From a virus: DNA of 24,305 bases. This document shows, piece by piece, positions 13,910 to 21,584 of this stretch. The stretch is taken from IMG/VR virus record IMGVR_UViG_3300044998_000741, positions 1 to 24,305 of that record; one strand, given 5' to 3'. Numbering within the stretch: position 1 is the first letter of the stretch; each line of letters starts with the position of its first letter. A model generated the notes under the pieces. That model was not told the DNA's origin. It saw nothing but the letters and a program-made list of their open reading frames with translations, and ran no database searches. Both the position numbers and the translations under genes were made by a program.

Positions 13910-14359
13910 TCACCGGGTCGCCGCGTGCAGCAGGTCACGGAGGAAAGCGCGGAACTGCGGCGTCGCCAGCGCGGGGTCGCGCACCGCCTGCGCGTAGGTG
14001 ATGGCGATCGCGGTGGCCATGAGCCGCGGCCCGAGCTGCATCTCCAGCTCTTCGGCGAACCGAGTGACGTACTCCACGCTCGCCGCCAGCTGCTCGACGT
14101 CGAGCGGCTGACCGCGCTCGGGTGCCTGCTGGTCGATCCCGGTCAGCAGCCAGTTGAGGTTCACGCCGCGTGACGTCGCAAGTCTCGCCACCCGATCCAG
14201 CGGCAGGTTGCCCCGCCGCTCCCAGTTGGCCAGGTTTGATGACGACATCCCGAGTGCACGAGCCGTGTCGGCCTTTGTCCGCAGGCCGAGGCAGTCGCGC
14301 AGCCGGGTCATCGCCGGCTCGTATGGCCATTCACCGCCTGTGCCGCTGTCGGTTGACAT
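13910..14359 (-). CDS. CI-type phage repressor (N-terminal HTH)
   Basis: 149 aa from ATG 14359 (MSTDSGTGGEWPYEP); the upstream extension would run through the divergent promoter. The HTH spans about residues 16-70: 'LRDCLGLRTKADTARALGMSSSNLANWERRGNLPLDRVARLATSRGVNLNWLLTG', with the NWLLTG ending typical of the Bacteriophage CI repressor HTH family. The C-terminal part is helical, with no LexA/S24-type Ser-Lys peptidase seen, so induction by RecA self-cleavage is unlikely. It would repress the early operon that starts 65 bp away on the other strand. Its start codon lies within a 14-bp inverted repeat, suggesting autoregulation. Confidence 0.85.
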   Translation of the reverse strand: MSTDSGTGGEWPYEPAMTRLRDCLGLRTKADTARALGMSSSNLANWERRGNLPLDRVARLATSRGVNLNWLLTGIDQQAPERGQPLDVEQLAASVEYVTRFAEELEMQLGPRLMATAIAITYAQAVRDPALATPQFRAFLRDLLHAATR

Positions 14360-14365
14360 GTTAAC
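14352..14365. promoter_or_regulatory. Candidate repressor/Ner operator
   Basis: GTTGACATGTTAAC is a 14-bp inverted repeat with a single mismatched pair. It covers both the early -35 box and the repressor start codon. A dimer bound here would block early transcription and repressor expression together. The binding protein is inferred, not shown. Confidence 0.5.
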
Positions 14366-14381
14366 TTGAGATAAATATTGT
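14353..14381 (+). promoter_or_regulatory. Candidate early promoter (sigma70-type)
   Basis: TTGACA at 14353-14358, 17-bp spacer, TATTGT at 14376-14381, in an AT-rich patch of a GC-rich window. Transcription would start near 14388, about 36 bases before the Ner-like ATG. It drives the + strand early operon. Confidence 0.6.
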
Positions 14382-14423
14382 GATTCACGTTCAGTGACTC
14401 GATGCCTCCCGAGGAGGCTCGCC

Positions 14424-14651
14424 ATGCATCCAGCAGATATCCAGGCCGCGCTGCTCAAGCGCGGCTACACGCAGGCCCGGGTGGCCCACGAGCTCGGCGT
14501 CAGCACCACAGCCGTCTCCAACGTCATCTGGGGCAAGTCCACATCCGCGCGCATCGAGCGCCGCATCGCCCAGATCATCGGCGCCACCGCGCGCGATGTT
14601 TTTCGTGGCACCGCCACGCCGCGGCAGCGGCTGCTCGCGACGGCCGCCTGA
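14424..14651 (+). CDS. ner: Ner-like DNA-binding regulator
   Basis: 75 aa; ATG 14424 has a strong GAGGAGG seven bases upstream, which decides the start over an upstream in-frame ATG at 14394. 'MHPADIQAALLKRGYTQARVAHELGVSTTAVSNVIWGKSTSARIERRIAQIIG' is the Ner/Nlp-type HTH, with recognition helix about 'STTAVSNVIWG'. In Mu, Ner is the first early gene product and turns down both the early promoter and the repressor promoter, favouring lytic growth. Position and size match that role exactly. Confidence 0.87.
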   Translation: MHPADIQAALLKRGYTQARVAHELGVSTTAVSNVIWGKSTSARIERRIAQIIGATARDVFRGTATPRQRLLATAA

Positions 14652-14705
14652 CCTGCATTGTAGCCAGCGCAACAACATTTCACCCGGCGAAAGGCAAGAG
14701 ACTTT

Positions 14706-14942
14706 ATGGGCCTCCGCGGCAAAGACCTCCGGTGCGAGCTCGACCCCGAGCTGCACGACAAGCTCCGCGTGATGGCGGACTTTCAGGACCAGGATCTCTC
14801 GCGCGTCGCGGCGCGGCTCCTGGAGAAGGCAATAGCGGGCGAGTGGCATGAGTTCAGTCTGCTCCGCGCCCGGCTGGAGCGCAGCGGATTTGCGCGGAGT
14901 GACGCGCCCACCCGGGGAGCTGCGCGGAAAGGCGCGGAATGA
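14706..14942 (+). CDS. Small ribbon-helix-helix-like regulator
   Basis: 78 aa; ATG 14706. 'KDLRCELDPELHDKLRVMADFQDQDLSRVAARLLEKAI' has a short strand followed by two helices, as in Arc/CopG-type RHH DNA-binding proteins. A basic Ala/Arg/Gly tail follows. It ends overlapping the next gene by four bases (ATGA). It could be an extra early regulator; no target can be named. The match is by fold pattern only. Confidence 0.65.
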   Translation: MGLRGKDLRCELDPELHDKLRVMADFQDQDLSRVAARLLEKAIAGEWHEFSLLRARLERSGFARSDAPTRGAARKGAE

Positions 14943-15253
14943 CGCCGCCCGCCGAGTACAGCAACGCCTCCCAGGAGCGCGGCTACCGCGTGCTCCTCAC
15001 GCTCGCCGGGCACGAGGTCACGGGGCTCAGTCTGTCCGAGATCGCCAAGGCCGTCGGCGCGTCTGCGGCCACTGTGCTGCGTGACCTGCGGGTCCTCACA
15101 AAGGTCGGCCTGGCGGAGCAGCTGACCGCCACGGGTCGGTGGCGCCTGGGGCCCAAGCTGGTCCAGATCGCGATTGCTTATCACACCAACATCGACGCTG
15201 CCCGCCGCCGCCTCGACGAGACGGTGCAGCGCTACACCCGCATCCCCACATAA
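14939..15253 (+). CDS. IclR-type winged-helix regulator
   Basis: 104 aa; ATG 14939. 'RVLLTLAGHEVTGLSLSEIAKAVGASAATVLRDLRVLTKVGLAEQLTATGRWRLGPKLVQIAIAYH' is the IclR N-terminal winged helix complete with wing. The effector-binding domain of full IclR is absent. Stand-alone IclR-type wings of this length occur in early operons of Mu-like phages. It ends in TAA, the only TAA that closes a normal gene in this window, and the next gene begins nine bases later in the same frame. Confidence 0.82.
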   Translation: MTPPAEYSNASQERGYRVLLTLAGHEVTGLSLSEIAKAVGASAATVLRDLRVLTKVGLAEQLTATGRWRLGPKLVQIAIAYHTNIDAARRRLDETVQRYTRIPT

Positions 15254-15262
15254 GGAGATCAC

Positions 15263-16189
15263 ATGGCACGCCCCGCCAAGCCCGCGCCCGAGTCAGCCCT
15301 GCAGCCCATCAACGACACCGTACTGCGTCAAGACCTCGACGCCGCCACAGCGCTCGGGCAGCAGATCACCGTCATCGATGAGCAGTACGGCGACGCTGTC
15401 CCCTACGACCTGCAGCGCCTCATCCACGAGACGCGCTTTTACCTGTCGCAGTCTGCCGAGGCCATGCTCGAGGCCGGCCGGCGGCTCATCCTGATCAAAG
15501 AGCACGAGCCGCACGGGCTTTTCCTTGACGCGCTCCATGCCATCGGCATTGATGAGCGCACCGCGCAGCGCTTCATGCGCGCGGCATTGCGCTTCGGCGA
15601 CGAGGCCCGGGAGCTCGCGCGTCTGGGCCGCACCAAGCTCTACGAGCTGGCCTACCTCGACGACGAGGAGATCGATGCGCTGCGCGAGGGCGGCACGGTC
15701 GCCGGTCTGAGCCTCGACGACATCGACCGCATGTCCGTCGCCGAGCTGCGCACCAGTCTGCGCAAGATGCGTCACGACGCCAAGGAGGCCGAGGAGATGC
15801 ACGAGCGACAGCTCCTCGACAAGAACCGCAAGATCGACGACCTCGCGCGCGCCCTGGCGCGGCGCGATCGCATGCCGCCCGAGGACCGCGTACAGGAACT
15901 CGTCGGCGACATCTGGCACGCCGTCGGTCACTTCCTCCCGGCCCAGGAGGAACTGCGCGCTGCGTTCGACGCCGTGCGCAACGCCCAGTCCGAGGACGCC
16001 ATCCAGCCCGGTGCCATCTACACCGCGCAGTGCCAGGCCCTCGTCTGGCTCATGCAGCGCCTCGAGGACATCCGTCGCGAGTTCCACCTCTACGACGTCT
16101 CGCCGCTCGAGCCCGTGTCCGCGCCCTGGGAGGCCGCGCCACAAGACGCCCAGGCCGCAGAGTCACAGCAAGACCGCGCAGCCGCCTGA
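15263..16189 (+). CDS. DUF3102-like protein upstream of transposase
   Basis: 308 aa; ATG 15263 with AGGAG six bases upstream. 'SQSAEAMLEAGRRLILIKEHEPHGLFLDALHAIGIDERTAQRFMRAALRF' and 'LGRTKLYELAYLDDEEI' match the DUF3102 pattern ('..G..L...K..L.HG.F..wL...g.s...A..fM..A..'), also seen in plasmid/phage ParB-like HTH proteins. A charged coiled coil at about residues 165-210 and a C-terminal helical part follow. The family often sits in replication or transposition loci, with no proven function in phages that I know. A DNA-binding helper for transposition is inferred. Confidence 0.72.
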   Translation: MARPAKPAPESALQPINDTVLRQDLDAATALGQQITVIDEQYGDAVPYDLQRLIHETRFYLSQSAEAMLEAGRRLILIKEHEPHGLFLDALHAIGIDERTAQRFMRAALRFGDEARELARLGRTKLYELAYLDDEEIDALREGGTVAGLSLDDIDRMSVAELRTSLRKMRHDAKEAEEMHERQLLDKNRKIDDLARALARRDRMPPEDRVQELVGDIWHAVGHFLPAQEELRAAFDAVRNAQSEDAIQPGAIYTAQCQALVWLMQRLEDIRREFHLYDVSPLEPVSAPWEAAPQDAQAAESQQDRAAA

Positions 16190-16673
16190 GCGGCCCGCCG
16201 GCACGTAGCCCAGAGGAGCCCACGGTATGCCGCAGCAGCACGACCTCGCCACCATCGACTACTGCCGCGCGCTCGCAGAAAAGCTCGCCTGGGCAAAGCG
16301 TGGAGAGCGTGGGCGGCTGCTGCGGGCGGCGTGCGACCTGCTCAATGTCAGCACCGCCACACTCTACCGTGAGCTGCAGCGCGTCGGCTGGACCTCCGGC
16401 CGCAAGCCGCGCGCGGACCGCGGCAGCACCGCCCTGGACGATGCCGAGGCCGACGACATCGCCACCATCCTCGCGCAGTCGACACGGGCCAACGGCAAGC
16501 GGCTCTGCAGTATCCAAACGGCATACGAGATCGCGGTGGCCAACGGGCTCGCGCGGCCTGGCCTCTCCCGCCAGGCGGTCATCAACGCGTTGCGCGCGCG
16601 CGGGCTGCACCCCGACCAGCTTGCACGGCCCGCGCCGCACACCGAGCAGCGCACCGAGCACCCCAACGCGCTC

Positions 16674-16676
16674 TAA
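16674..16676 (+). other. In-frame TAA stop inside the transposase
   Basis: Context is GCG-CTC-TAA-CAG-ATC-GAC; the GAC is the first catalytic Asp. The next in-frame start codon downstream (GTG 16731) lies past that Asp, so re-initiation there would not give an active enzyme. Confidence 0.9.
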
Positions 16677-17770
16677 CAGATCGACGCCTCGGTCTGCGTC
16701 CTCTACTACCTCAAGGACACCGGCCTGGCGGTGGCCCGCGAGAAGGTCTTCTACAAGAACAAGCCCGCGAACCTCGCGCGCATCGCGGACAAGCGTGTGC
16801 TGCGCTACCTGGTGGTGGACCACTACAGCGGGGCGTTCTGGCTTGAGTACCGCACGGGCGCTGAGGACACCGAAAACCTCTTCAACGTTTTCCTGCACGC
16901 CATCACCAAGCGACCGCACCCGCAGGACCCGATGCACGGCGTGCCGTTCAACTTGCTGATGGACGCCGGCTCGGCCAACACCTCGCACCTGTTCACCGAG
17001 TTCCTGCGTGTGATAGACGTGCACCCGCTCACCCACATGCCGGGCAACCCTCGGGCGAAGGGCAGCGTGGAGAGCCACATGAACCTCGTCGAGCGCGAGT
17101 TCGAGTCCCGGCTCGCCTTCATGCGCGTGCGCGACCTCGGGCACTTGAACGAGCTCGCGCACCAGTGGTCGCGCACCCTCCAGTCCACGCGCCCGCACAC
17201 GCGACACGGGCACACCCGCTTCGGGTTGTGGCAGACCATCCGGCAGCACGAGCTGCGCATCGCGCCCGATGCCGAGCTCTGCCGCGCGCTGCTCACCACC
17301 AAGCCGCAGCCCTGCAAGGTGCGCGGCGGGCTCACTGTCCGCTACACCTGCCCCAAGCTCGGCCCGCACGAGTACCCGGTGGACCACCTCCCCGGCGTGA
17401 GCGTCGGGGACCAGGTCATGGTCTGCGTCAACCCCTACAGCGCGCCCGAGGCCGTGGCCATCGTCACCGAGCGCGACGGCACCGAGCGTCGCTACGCGCT
17501 CAAGCCGCTGGTGCGGGACTACGCCGGTTTTATCGTAAATGCCCCTATCATTGGCGAGCGCTACGAGGCACAGCCGGAGACCCGCGCCGACGCCAACCGC
17601 AAGCGCCTGCTCAAGCGCGCCTTCGGCGCGGAGACCCTGCGCGACGCCGAGGCGGTGCAGGACCGCGGCACACCCGCCATGCAGGGGCGCCTCGACCCGA
17701 TGGCCGACATCGAGCTCAAGCAGGCCGAGGTGCTCGGCTACATGCAGCGGCGCGGCATCCACCTGCCCAT

Positions 17771-18112
17771 CGCCGCCGCGCCCGTCGAGGTTGCGCCGCT
17801 CAACCACGCCCAGGCCGCCATCCGGCTGCGGCGCGAGGGGGTGGAGATGAGCCCGCAACGCTACGCGGCGCTCGTGGAGCGCTTCCCCGCTGGCGTCCCG
17901 GAGGACGCCATCGCGGGCCTGGTGGCGCAATGGGCCGCGGGCGCCGCCGCGCCCGTGGAGGCCGCACCGCTCAACCACACCCAGGCCGCCATCCGGCTGC
18001 GGCGCGAGGGGGTGGAGATGAGCCCGCAACGCTACGCGGCGCTCGTGGAGCGCTTCCCCGGTGGGGTCCCGGAGGACGCCATCGCGGGCCTGGTGGCGCA
18101 GTGGGCCGCGGG
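17771..18112 (+). repeat. 171-bp tandem duplication in the transposase 3' end
   Basis: Units 17771-17941 and 17942-18112 differ at only a few positions and encode two 57-residue modules ('LNHAQAAIRLRREGVEMSPQ', then 'RYAALVERFPAGVPEDAIAG' in the first). A third, degraded beginning follows to about 18150 (encoding 'SVEAAPL'). The near identity suggests a recent slippage or unequal-crossover event. Confidence 0.92.
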
Positions 18113-18242
18113 CGTCACCGCGCCGAGTGTGGAGGCTGCACCGCTGCGCGCGGTGCGCTGACAAGGTGATCGGGACGAGTGCTGACACACCCGCCCCGAT
18201 CGAGTCCCCAGTGGCTGGACCAGCGAGGAGAGGTAATCATAC

Positions 18243-19571
18243 ATGACAGGCACCGCCAGGCCGGCAAGTCCGGTCGCACCGCCGGGCCGCGTTAAGCGGC
18301 CTTCGCACGCGCGCGCCATCAGGCTCAAGCGCATCCTGACCCAGCACCACATCTTGCCGAGTGCGCTTGCCAAGGGCATAACGCAGCGCAGCGGCAAGCC
18401 GCTTAGCAAGTCTGCCATGTCACTCATGCTCGCCCGCGGTGTGATGCCCGCGCGGACACCGCCGGCGGACATCAAAGCCCAGGTCGAGGCACACCTGCGC
18501 GCGGCCGGCGTGCCCGAGGCGGACATCGCGCAAGCGTGGGAGCCAGACGCCTCGGTCGATGAGGCCAATCCTATCCCGCCGTCGCGGGTGGACGCGTCGC
18601 TGCGCGCCCATCGCATCAGCGTCGTGCGCGTCGTGCCGGCCACCGCCCGCCCATCCAGCCCAGCAGCGCAGCCGACCCACCCGGCCGCGCTCATCCCACC
18701 AGTGGAGCCTGACATGCTGACCCAAGACGCCAAGCGGCACTTCAAGCTGTTCCGCGACCCCTTCCAGCACGACGTGCAGACCGGCGATGACGTGTACATA
18801 AACCCCGACATCCGCTATGTCCGTGAGTCCGCGTTCAATGCCGCCAAGCTCGGCGGCATGCTCGCGGTGGTCGGCGAGAGCGGCGCCGGCAAGAGCGTGC
18901 TGCGCCGCGACCTGATCGACCGCATCCAGCGCGAGGGCCATCCCGTGCGCATCGTGCAGCCGCGCGTCATCGACAAGGGCACGCTCACCGCCGGGCAGAT
19001 CTGCGAGGCCATCCTCGACGACCTGCGCCCGGGCGTCCCCGTGCCGGCATCGCTCGAGCGCCGCGCGCGGCTCGTGGAGAGGCTCCTCACCGAGTCCGCG
19101 CGCCTGCAGAACGCGCACGTCCTGCTCATTGAGGAGGCGCACGACCTGCGTGTGCAGACGCTCAAGTTCCTCAAGCGCTTCTGGGAGCTCGAGGACGGCT
19201 TCAGAAAGCTGCTTTCCATCATCCTGGTCGGCCAACCCGAGCTCAAGGTCAAGCTCGACGAGCGGCAGAGCTGGGAGGCGCGCGAGGTCATACGCCGCAT
19301 CGAGATCGCAGAGCTTCCGCCGCTCGACAAACACCTGCGCGAGTATCTCGACTTCAAGATCCGGCGCTCGTCACCGGACCGCAGCATCGACGACATATTC
19401 GATGCCAGTGGCATAGACGCGATACGCACCCGCCTCACGCACTGGGACGGCCGTCGCACGCTGTCAATGCTCTACCCGCTGAGCATCAACAACCTCGCCA
19501 CCCGCGCCATCAACGCCGCCGCTGCCAACGGCGTGCCGCGCGTCGACGGCGCCATCGTCGCGGAGATCTGA
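18243..19571 (+). CDS. MuB-type AAA+ ATPase, transposition target-selection protein
   Basis: 442 aa; ATG 18243 with GAGGAGAGG upstream. The N-terminal 100 residues carry an HTH-like part ('ILPSALAKGITQRSGKPLSKSAMSLMLARG'). A linker leads to an AAA+ core: Walker A 'GESGAGKS' (211-218), Walker B 'LLIEEAH' (294-300), sensor-type 'IILVGQPEL' and an Arg-rich 'EVIRRIEIAELPPL'. This is the MuB/TniB/ExeA-type ATPase. In Mu the protein forms ATP-dependent filaments on target DNA, activates the transposase and gives target immunity. It is complete here even though the transposase frame is interrupted. The C-terminal half (residues 370-442) is helical and might contact DNA. Confidence 0.92.
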   Translation: MTGTARPASPVAPPGRVKRPSHARAIRLKRILTQHHILPSALAKGITQRSGKPLSKSAMSLMLARGVMPARTPPADIKAQVEAHLRAAGVPEADIAQAWEPDASVDEANPIPPSRVDASLRAHRISVVRVVPATARPSSPAAQPTHPAALIPPVEPDMLTQDAKRHFKLFRDPFQHDVQTGDDVYINPDIRYVRESAFNAAKLGGMLAVVGESGAGKSVLRRDLIDRIQREGHPVRIVQPRVIDKGTLTAGQICEAILDDLRPGVPVPASLERRARLVERLLTESARLQNAHVLLIEEAHDLRVQTLKFLKRFWELEDGFRKLLSIILVGQPELKVKLDERQSWEAREVIRRIEIAELPPLDKHLREYLDFKIRRSSPDRSIDDIFDASGIDAIRTRLTHWDGRRTLSMLYPLSINNLATRAINAAAANGVPRVDGAIVAEI

Positions 19572-19572
19572 C

Positions 19573-20070
19573 ATGACCGCCACAATGATCATCATCCTCT
19601 GTGCACTTGCCGCCGGAATGCTCCTCCTCTGGTGGTGTGTCATGACCCTCTCGTCGGCGATCGACGCGACCGTCACCGCGCCCGAGCTCGCGCCCGCCGC
19701 GCCCGCCACCTGGGTCGAGCCCGACGATGCGCCGGTGCTGCCAGACGCCGAGCTCGACCGCTGGGGCAAGATCTACCGATCCAACCCCCGCATCGCTGCG
19801 CGCGGCATCCCCTTCGACACCTTCGTGCGGGCGCCGCAGAAGATCCTTGCCGCTGTCATAGTCCGCGCTGACCAGGTGCCGGAGGACGTGGTCGATGCGC
19901 ACATCATGCGTGTCGAGCGACTGCTCGAGCGCGATCGCCGCCGCCACGACCTCGTCCAGCGTGGCGGCGGGCTCGTGGAGCCGATGCACCACCACCGGCA
20001 CTACAAGCCGGCTCCGAGCCGTCACAACCCTAAGATCCTTTCCGGGAGCCGCACATGGCCAAAGGCTTGA
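19573..20070 (+). CDS. Membrane-anchored hypothetical protein in early operon
   Basis: 165 aa; ATG 19573 one base after the MuB stop. An N-terminal transmembrane segment (MIIILCALAAGMLLLWWCVM) is followed by a Pro/Ala-rich linker and a soluble helical domain with 'YRSNPRIAARGIPFDTFVRAPQKILAAV' and 'DVVDAHIMRVERLLERDRRRHD'. The tail is rich in His. The last 16 bases overlap the next gene. 'R.GI.F..FL..P..I' is seen in other phage early proteins, function unknown. Confidence 0.68.
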   Translation: MTATMIIILCALAAGMLLLWWCVMTLSSAIDATVTAPELAPAAPATWVEPDDAPVLPDAELDRWGKIYRSNPRIAARGIPFDTFVRAPQKILAAVIVRADQVPEDVVDAHIMRVERLLERDRRRHDLVQRGGGLVEPMHHHRHYKPAPSRHNPKILSGSRTWPKA

Positions 20071-20756
20071 GCAACAGCGGTCGCCCAGAGGCCATCCGCC
20101 AGATGCTGGCGCGGGCCCATGCAGGCCTCACCACCAGGGAGATTGCGGAGGAGCTCGGGATCGAGACGCGCGTCGCCTCGACCAACCTCATCCAGATGGA
20201 GGAGCGCGGAGAGCTGGTGCGCTCGGTCGTCGAGCGCCCGCGCAGGGCGCCGGATATCCTCTGGCGTCTCACCGGCGTCACCGCCGGCGCGAGGCCCTTT
20301 CGGCTGCCCGGTACGCCGCTCTCGCCCAAGCCGCTGCGGCGTGATGAGATCGATCCTCCGGTCGTCAAGGCGGTACGCCTGCTGGGCTCTCACCTCGACC
20401 GCCCGCCTGGGGCGGGCGCGCCGTCGCAGTCGCCGACGCCGACCGTCCTCGAGCAGCAGGCGCCCGAGGCTCCCGAGCGTCCAGCGCCAGCACCTCAGCG
20501 GGTAGAGGTGCCGGCCACGGTGGCGGAGCAGGGCAAATACGACACTGTGACGCATTTGCCCGAGCATCCCGTGGCCACACCCGCCCCCCCGCAGCCGCGG
20601 GGGCAGTTTCGGGCGGCGCTCTACTCGGACGGCACGCTCATCCTCGAGCACGTCCCCAACGGCCCCGAGATCCTCGCACTGTCGCGAGAGTGCTCGCGCA
20701 CCCTGGTCGACTACCTGCTGTCATTCCACAGTCATGCCGACGAGGCGCATGGGTGA
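20055..20756 (+). CDS. Winged-helix (MarR-like) early regulator containing palindrome copy 3
   Basis: 233 aa; ATG 20055 with GGGAG upstream. The N-terminal winged helix is 'IRQMLARAHAGLTTREIAEELGIETRVASTNLIQMEERGELVRSVVERPRRAPDILWRLTG'. A long Pro/Ala-rich linker of about residues 75-185 follows. The C-terminal part has 'FRAALYSDGTLILEHV' and 'LSRECSRTLVDYLLSFH'. The linker contains 'GKYDTVTHLPEH', encoded by an imperfect copy of the 25-bp palindrome found elsewhere in the phage. Target unknown; autoregulation through that site is a possibility. Confidence 0.74.
   Translation: MAKGLSNSGRPEAIRQMLARAHAGLTTREIAEELGIETRVASTNLIQMEERGELVRSVVERPRRAPDILWRLTGVTAGARPFRLPGTPLSPKPLRRDEIDPPVVKAVRLLGSHLDRPPGAGAPSQSPTPTVLEQQAPEAPERPAPAPQRVEVPATVAEQGKYDTVTHLPEHPVATPAPPQPRGQFRAALYSDGTLILEHVPNGPEILALSRECSRTLVDYLLSFHSHADEAHG
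20534..20558. repeat. 25-bp palindrome, copy 3 (diverged, inside CDS)
   Basis: CAAATACGACA, CTG, TGACGCATTTG. The left half equals copy 1; the right half differs at two bases. Flanking GG and CC extend the dyad. It lies in frame within the proline-rich linker of the regulator at 20055-20756. Confidence 0.75.
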
Positions 20757-21283
20757 GGCTCACATGTCCCAGTTGCGGCTTTTGCGGCGACCCCGAGTCC
20801 TACCTCGCGGACGCGCAGTGGCGCGAGGCCATCGCTGCAGCGCTCATGCTCCCTGGACCGCTCGGCGACCGTCTGCTGCGCTACCTCCGGCTTTTCTCGC
20901 CGCGGTCGCGCGCGCTCTCGCCAGACCGCGCGGCACGCCTGCTCACGGAGCTGCTCGGCCCTATCGCCGAGGCCAAGGTCGAGCGTCACGGCCGCACCTG
21001 GCCAGCGCCCCTCGACTACTGGTCCCACGCGCTGGACGAGATCCTCAGCCGCCGCGAGCAGCTGCAGTTGCCGCTCAGGTCGCACGGCTACCTGCTCGAG
21101 ATCGTCGCCGCGATAGCCGGCAAGGCGGAGGCCCGGACAGAGGCCAAGGTCGAGCAGACCCGCGCCTACGCGCTGGGCCGCGAGCAGTCGCAGGCCGGCC
21201 TGGTGCGCGCGGCGCCGCCCGAGGAGTTCCGGCAGCTGGTCGAGCGACTCAAACGCAAGGAGACACCCCATGACCCAGCATGA
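20753..21283 (+). CDS. Phage protein with N-terminal zinc-ribbon-like Cys motif
   Basis: 176 aa from GTG 20753 (VRLTCPSCGFCGDPESYLAD), which overlaps the preceding stop (GTGA); a reading from 20690 would overlap that gene by 67 bases. 'CPSCGFCG' may bind zinc. The remainder is helical: 'LLRYLRLFSPRSRALSPDRAARLLTELLGPI', 'WPAPLDYWSHALDEILSRREQLQLPLRSHGYLLEIVAAIAGKAEA'. I have seen this 'LP.GL...LLRYL.LFRP..R.L...RA..LL..L' type in phage early regions, function not known. The C-terminal end overlaps the next gene by 14 bases. Confidence 0.72.
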   Translation: MRLTCPSCGFCGDPESYLADAQWREAIAAALMLPGPLGDRLLRYLRLFSPRSRALSPDRAARLLTELLGPIAEAKVERHGRTWPAPLDYWSHALDEILSRREQLQLPLRSHGYLLEIVAAIAGKAEARTEAKVEQTRAYALGREQSQAGLVRAAPPEEFRQLVERLKRKETPHDPA

Positions 21284-21584
21284 AGTTTTGCAGCTACTGC
21301 AAAAGCATATCGGCCGCAGCAACGGCGTGAGCGCCGACGAGATCGGCCGCGCGCTCGACCTCGAGCCGCGCCAGGTGCGCAAGCTGATCTCTCAGCTGCG
21401 CGCCGAGGGCATCGCGGTCTGCGCGCACCCCACCACCGGCTACTACATCGCCGACGATCCCGACGACGTGCTGCGCACCTGCGAGTTTTTGCGCAAGCGC
21501 GCGATGCACTCCCTCGAGATCCAGAGCAAGCTCCTCAAGATCTCGCTGCCCGACCTCATCGGACAGCGCCACCTCAGGACATGA
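21270..21584 (+). CDS. Winged-helix HTH_11-type small regulator
   Basis: 104 aa; ATG 21270 with AAGGAG upstream. 'HEVLQLLQKHIGRSNGVSADEIGRALDLEPRQVRKLISQLRAEGIAVCAHPTTGYYIADDPDDVLRTCEFLRKRAMHSL' is a BirA/HTH_11-like winged helix with its wing at 'HPTTGYYIAD', followed by a single long helix. Such proteins are common in early regions of Mu-like and other phages. It overlaps both neighbours by stop/start codons. Regulatory target unknown. Confidence 0.78.
   Translation: MTQHEVLQLLQKHIGRSNGVSADEIGRALDLEPRQVRKLISQLRAEGIAVCAHPTTGYYIADDPDDVLRTCEFLRKRAMHSLEIQSKLLKISLPDLIGQRHLRT

Larger units (their letters stand above)
16227..18161 (+). pseudogene. MuA-type DDE transposase interrupted by in-frame TAA at 16674-16676
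   Basis: One continuous frame of 644 codons, split by TAA at codon 150. ATG 16227 has AGAGGAG upstream. Codons 1-149 hold two helix-turn-helix-like parts ('LLRAACDLLNVSTATLYRELQ', 'GLSRQAVINALRARGL'). After the TAA the frame resumes 'QIDASVCVLYYLKD'. Asp153, Asp246 ('LLMDAGSAN') and Glu282 ('GSVESHMN') give the D-D-35-E of a retroviral-integrase/Mu-type catalytic core. A beta-barrel-like part follows, then a duplicated C-terminal segment. A Trp normally precedes 'Q(I/V/F)DAS' in relatives as I recall, so TGG would have become TAA by two changes. It may be a real inactivation, a sequence error, or stop read-through. The remainder is well conserved and undamaged. Confidence 0.85.

Noticed and set aside
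16731-18161. Separate downstream transposase gene starting at GTG 16731
   Set aside because: This start lies after the first catalytic Asp and has no ribosome-binding site; the segment is the continuation of the interrupted gene.
16050-18188. 712-codon open frame on the - strand opposite the transposase
   Set aside because: GC-rich antisense shadow of the transposase and DUF3102 genes; its protein is low-complexity and rich in His, Arg and Val with no domain pattern. The + strand carries the DD35E motifs.
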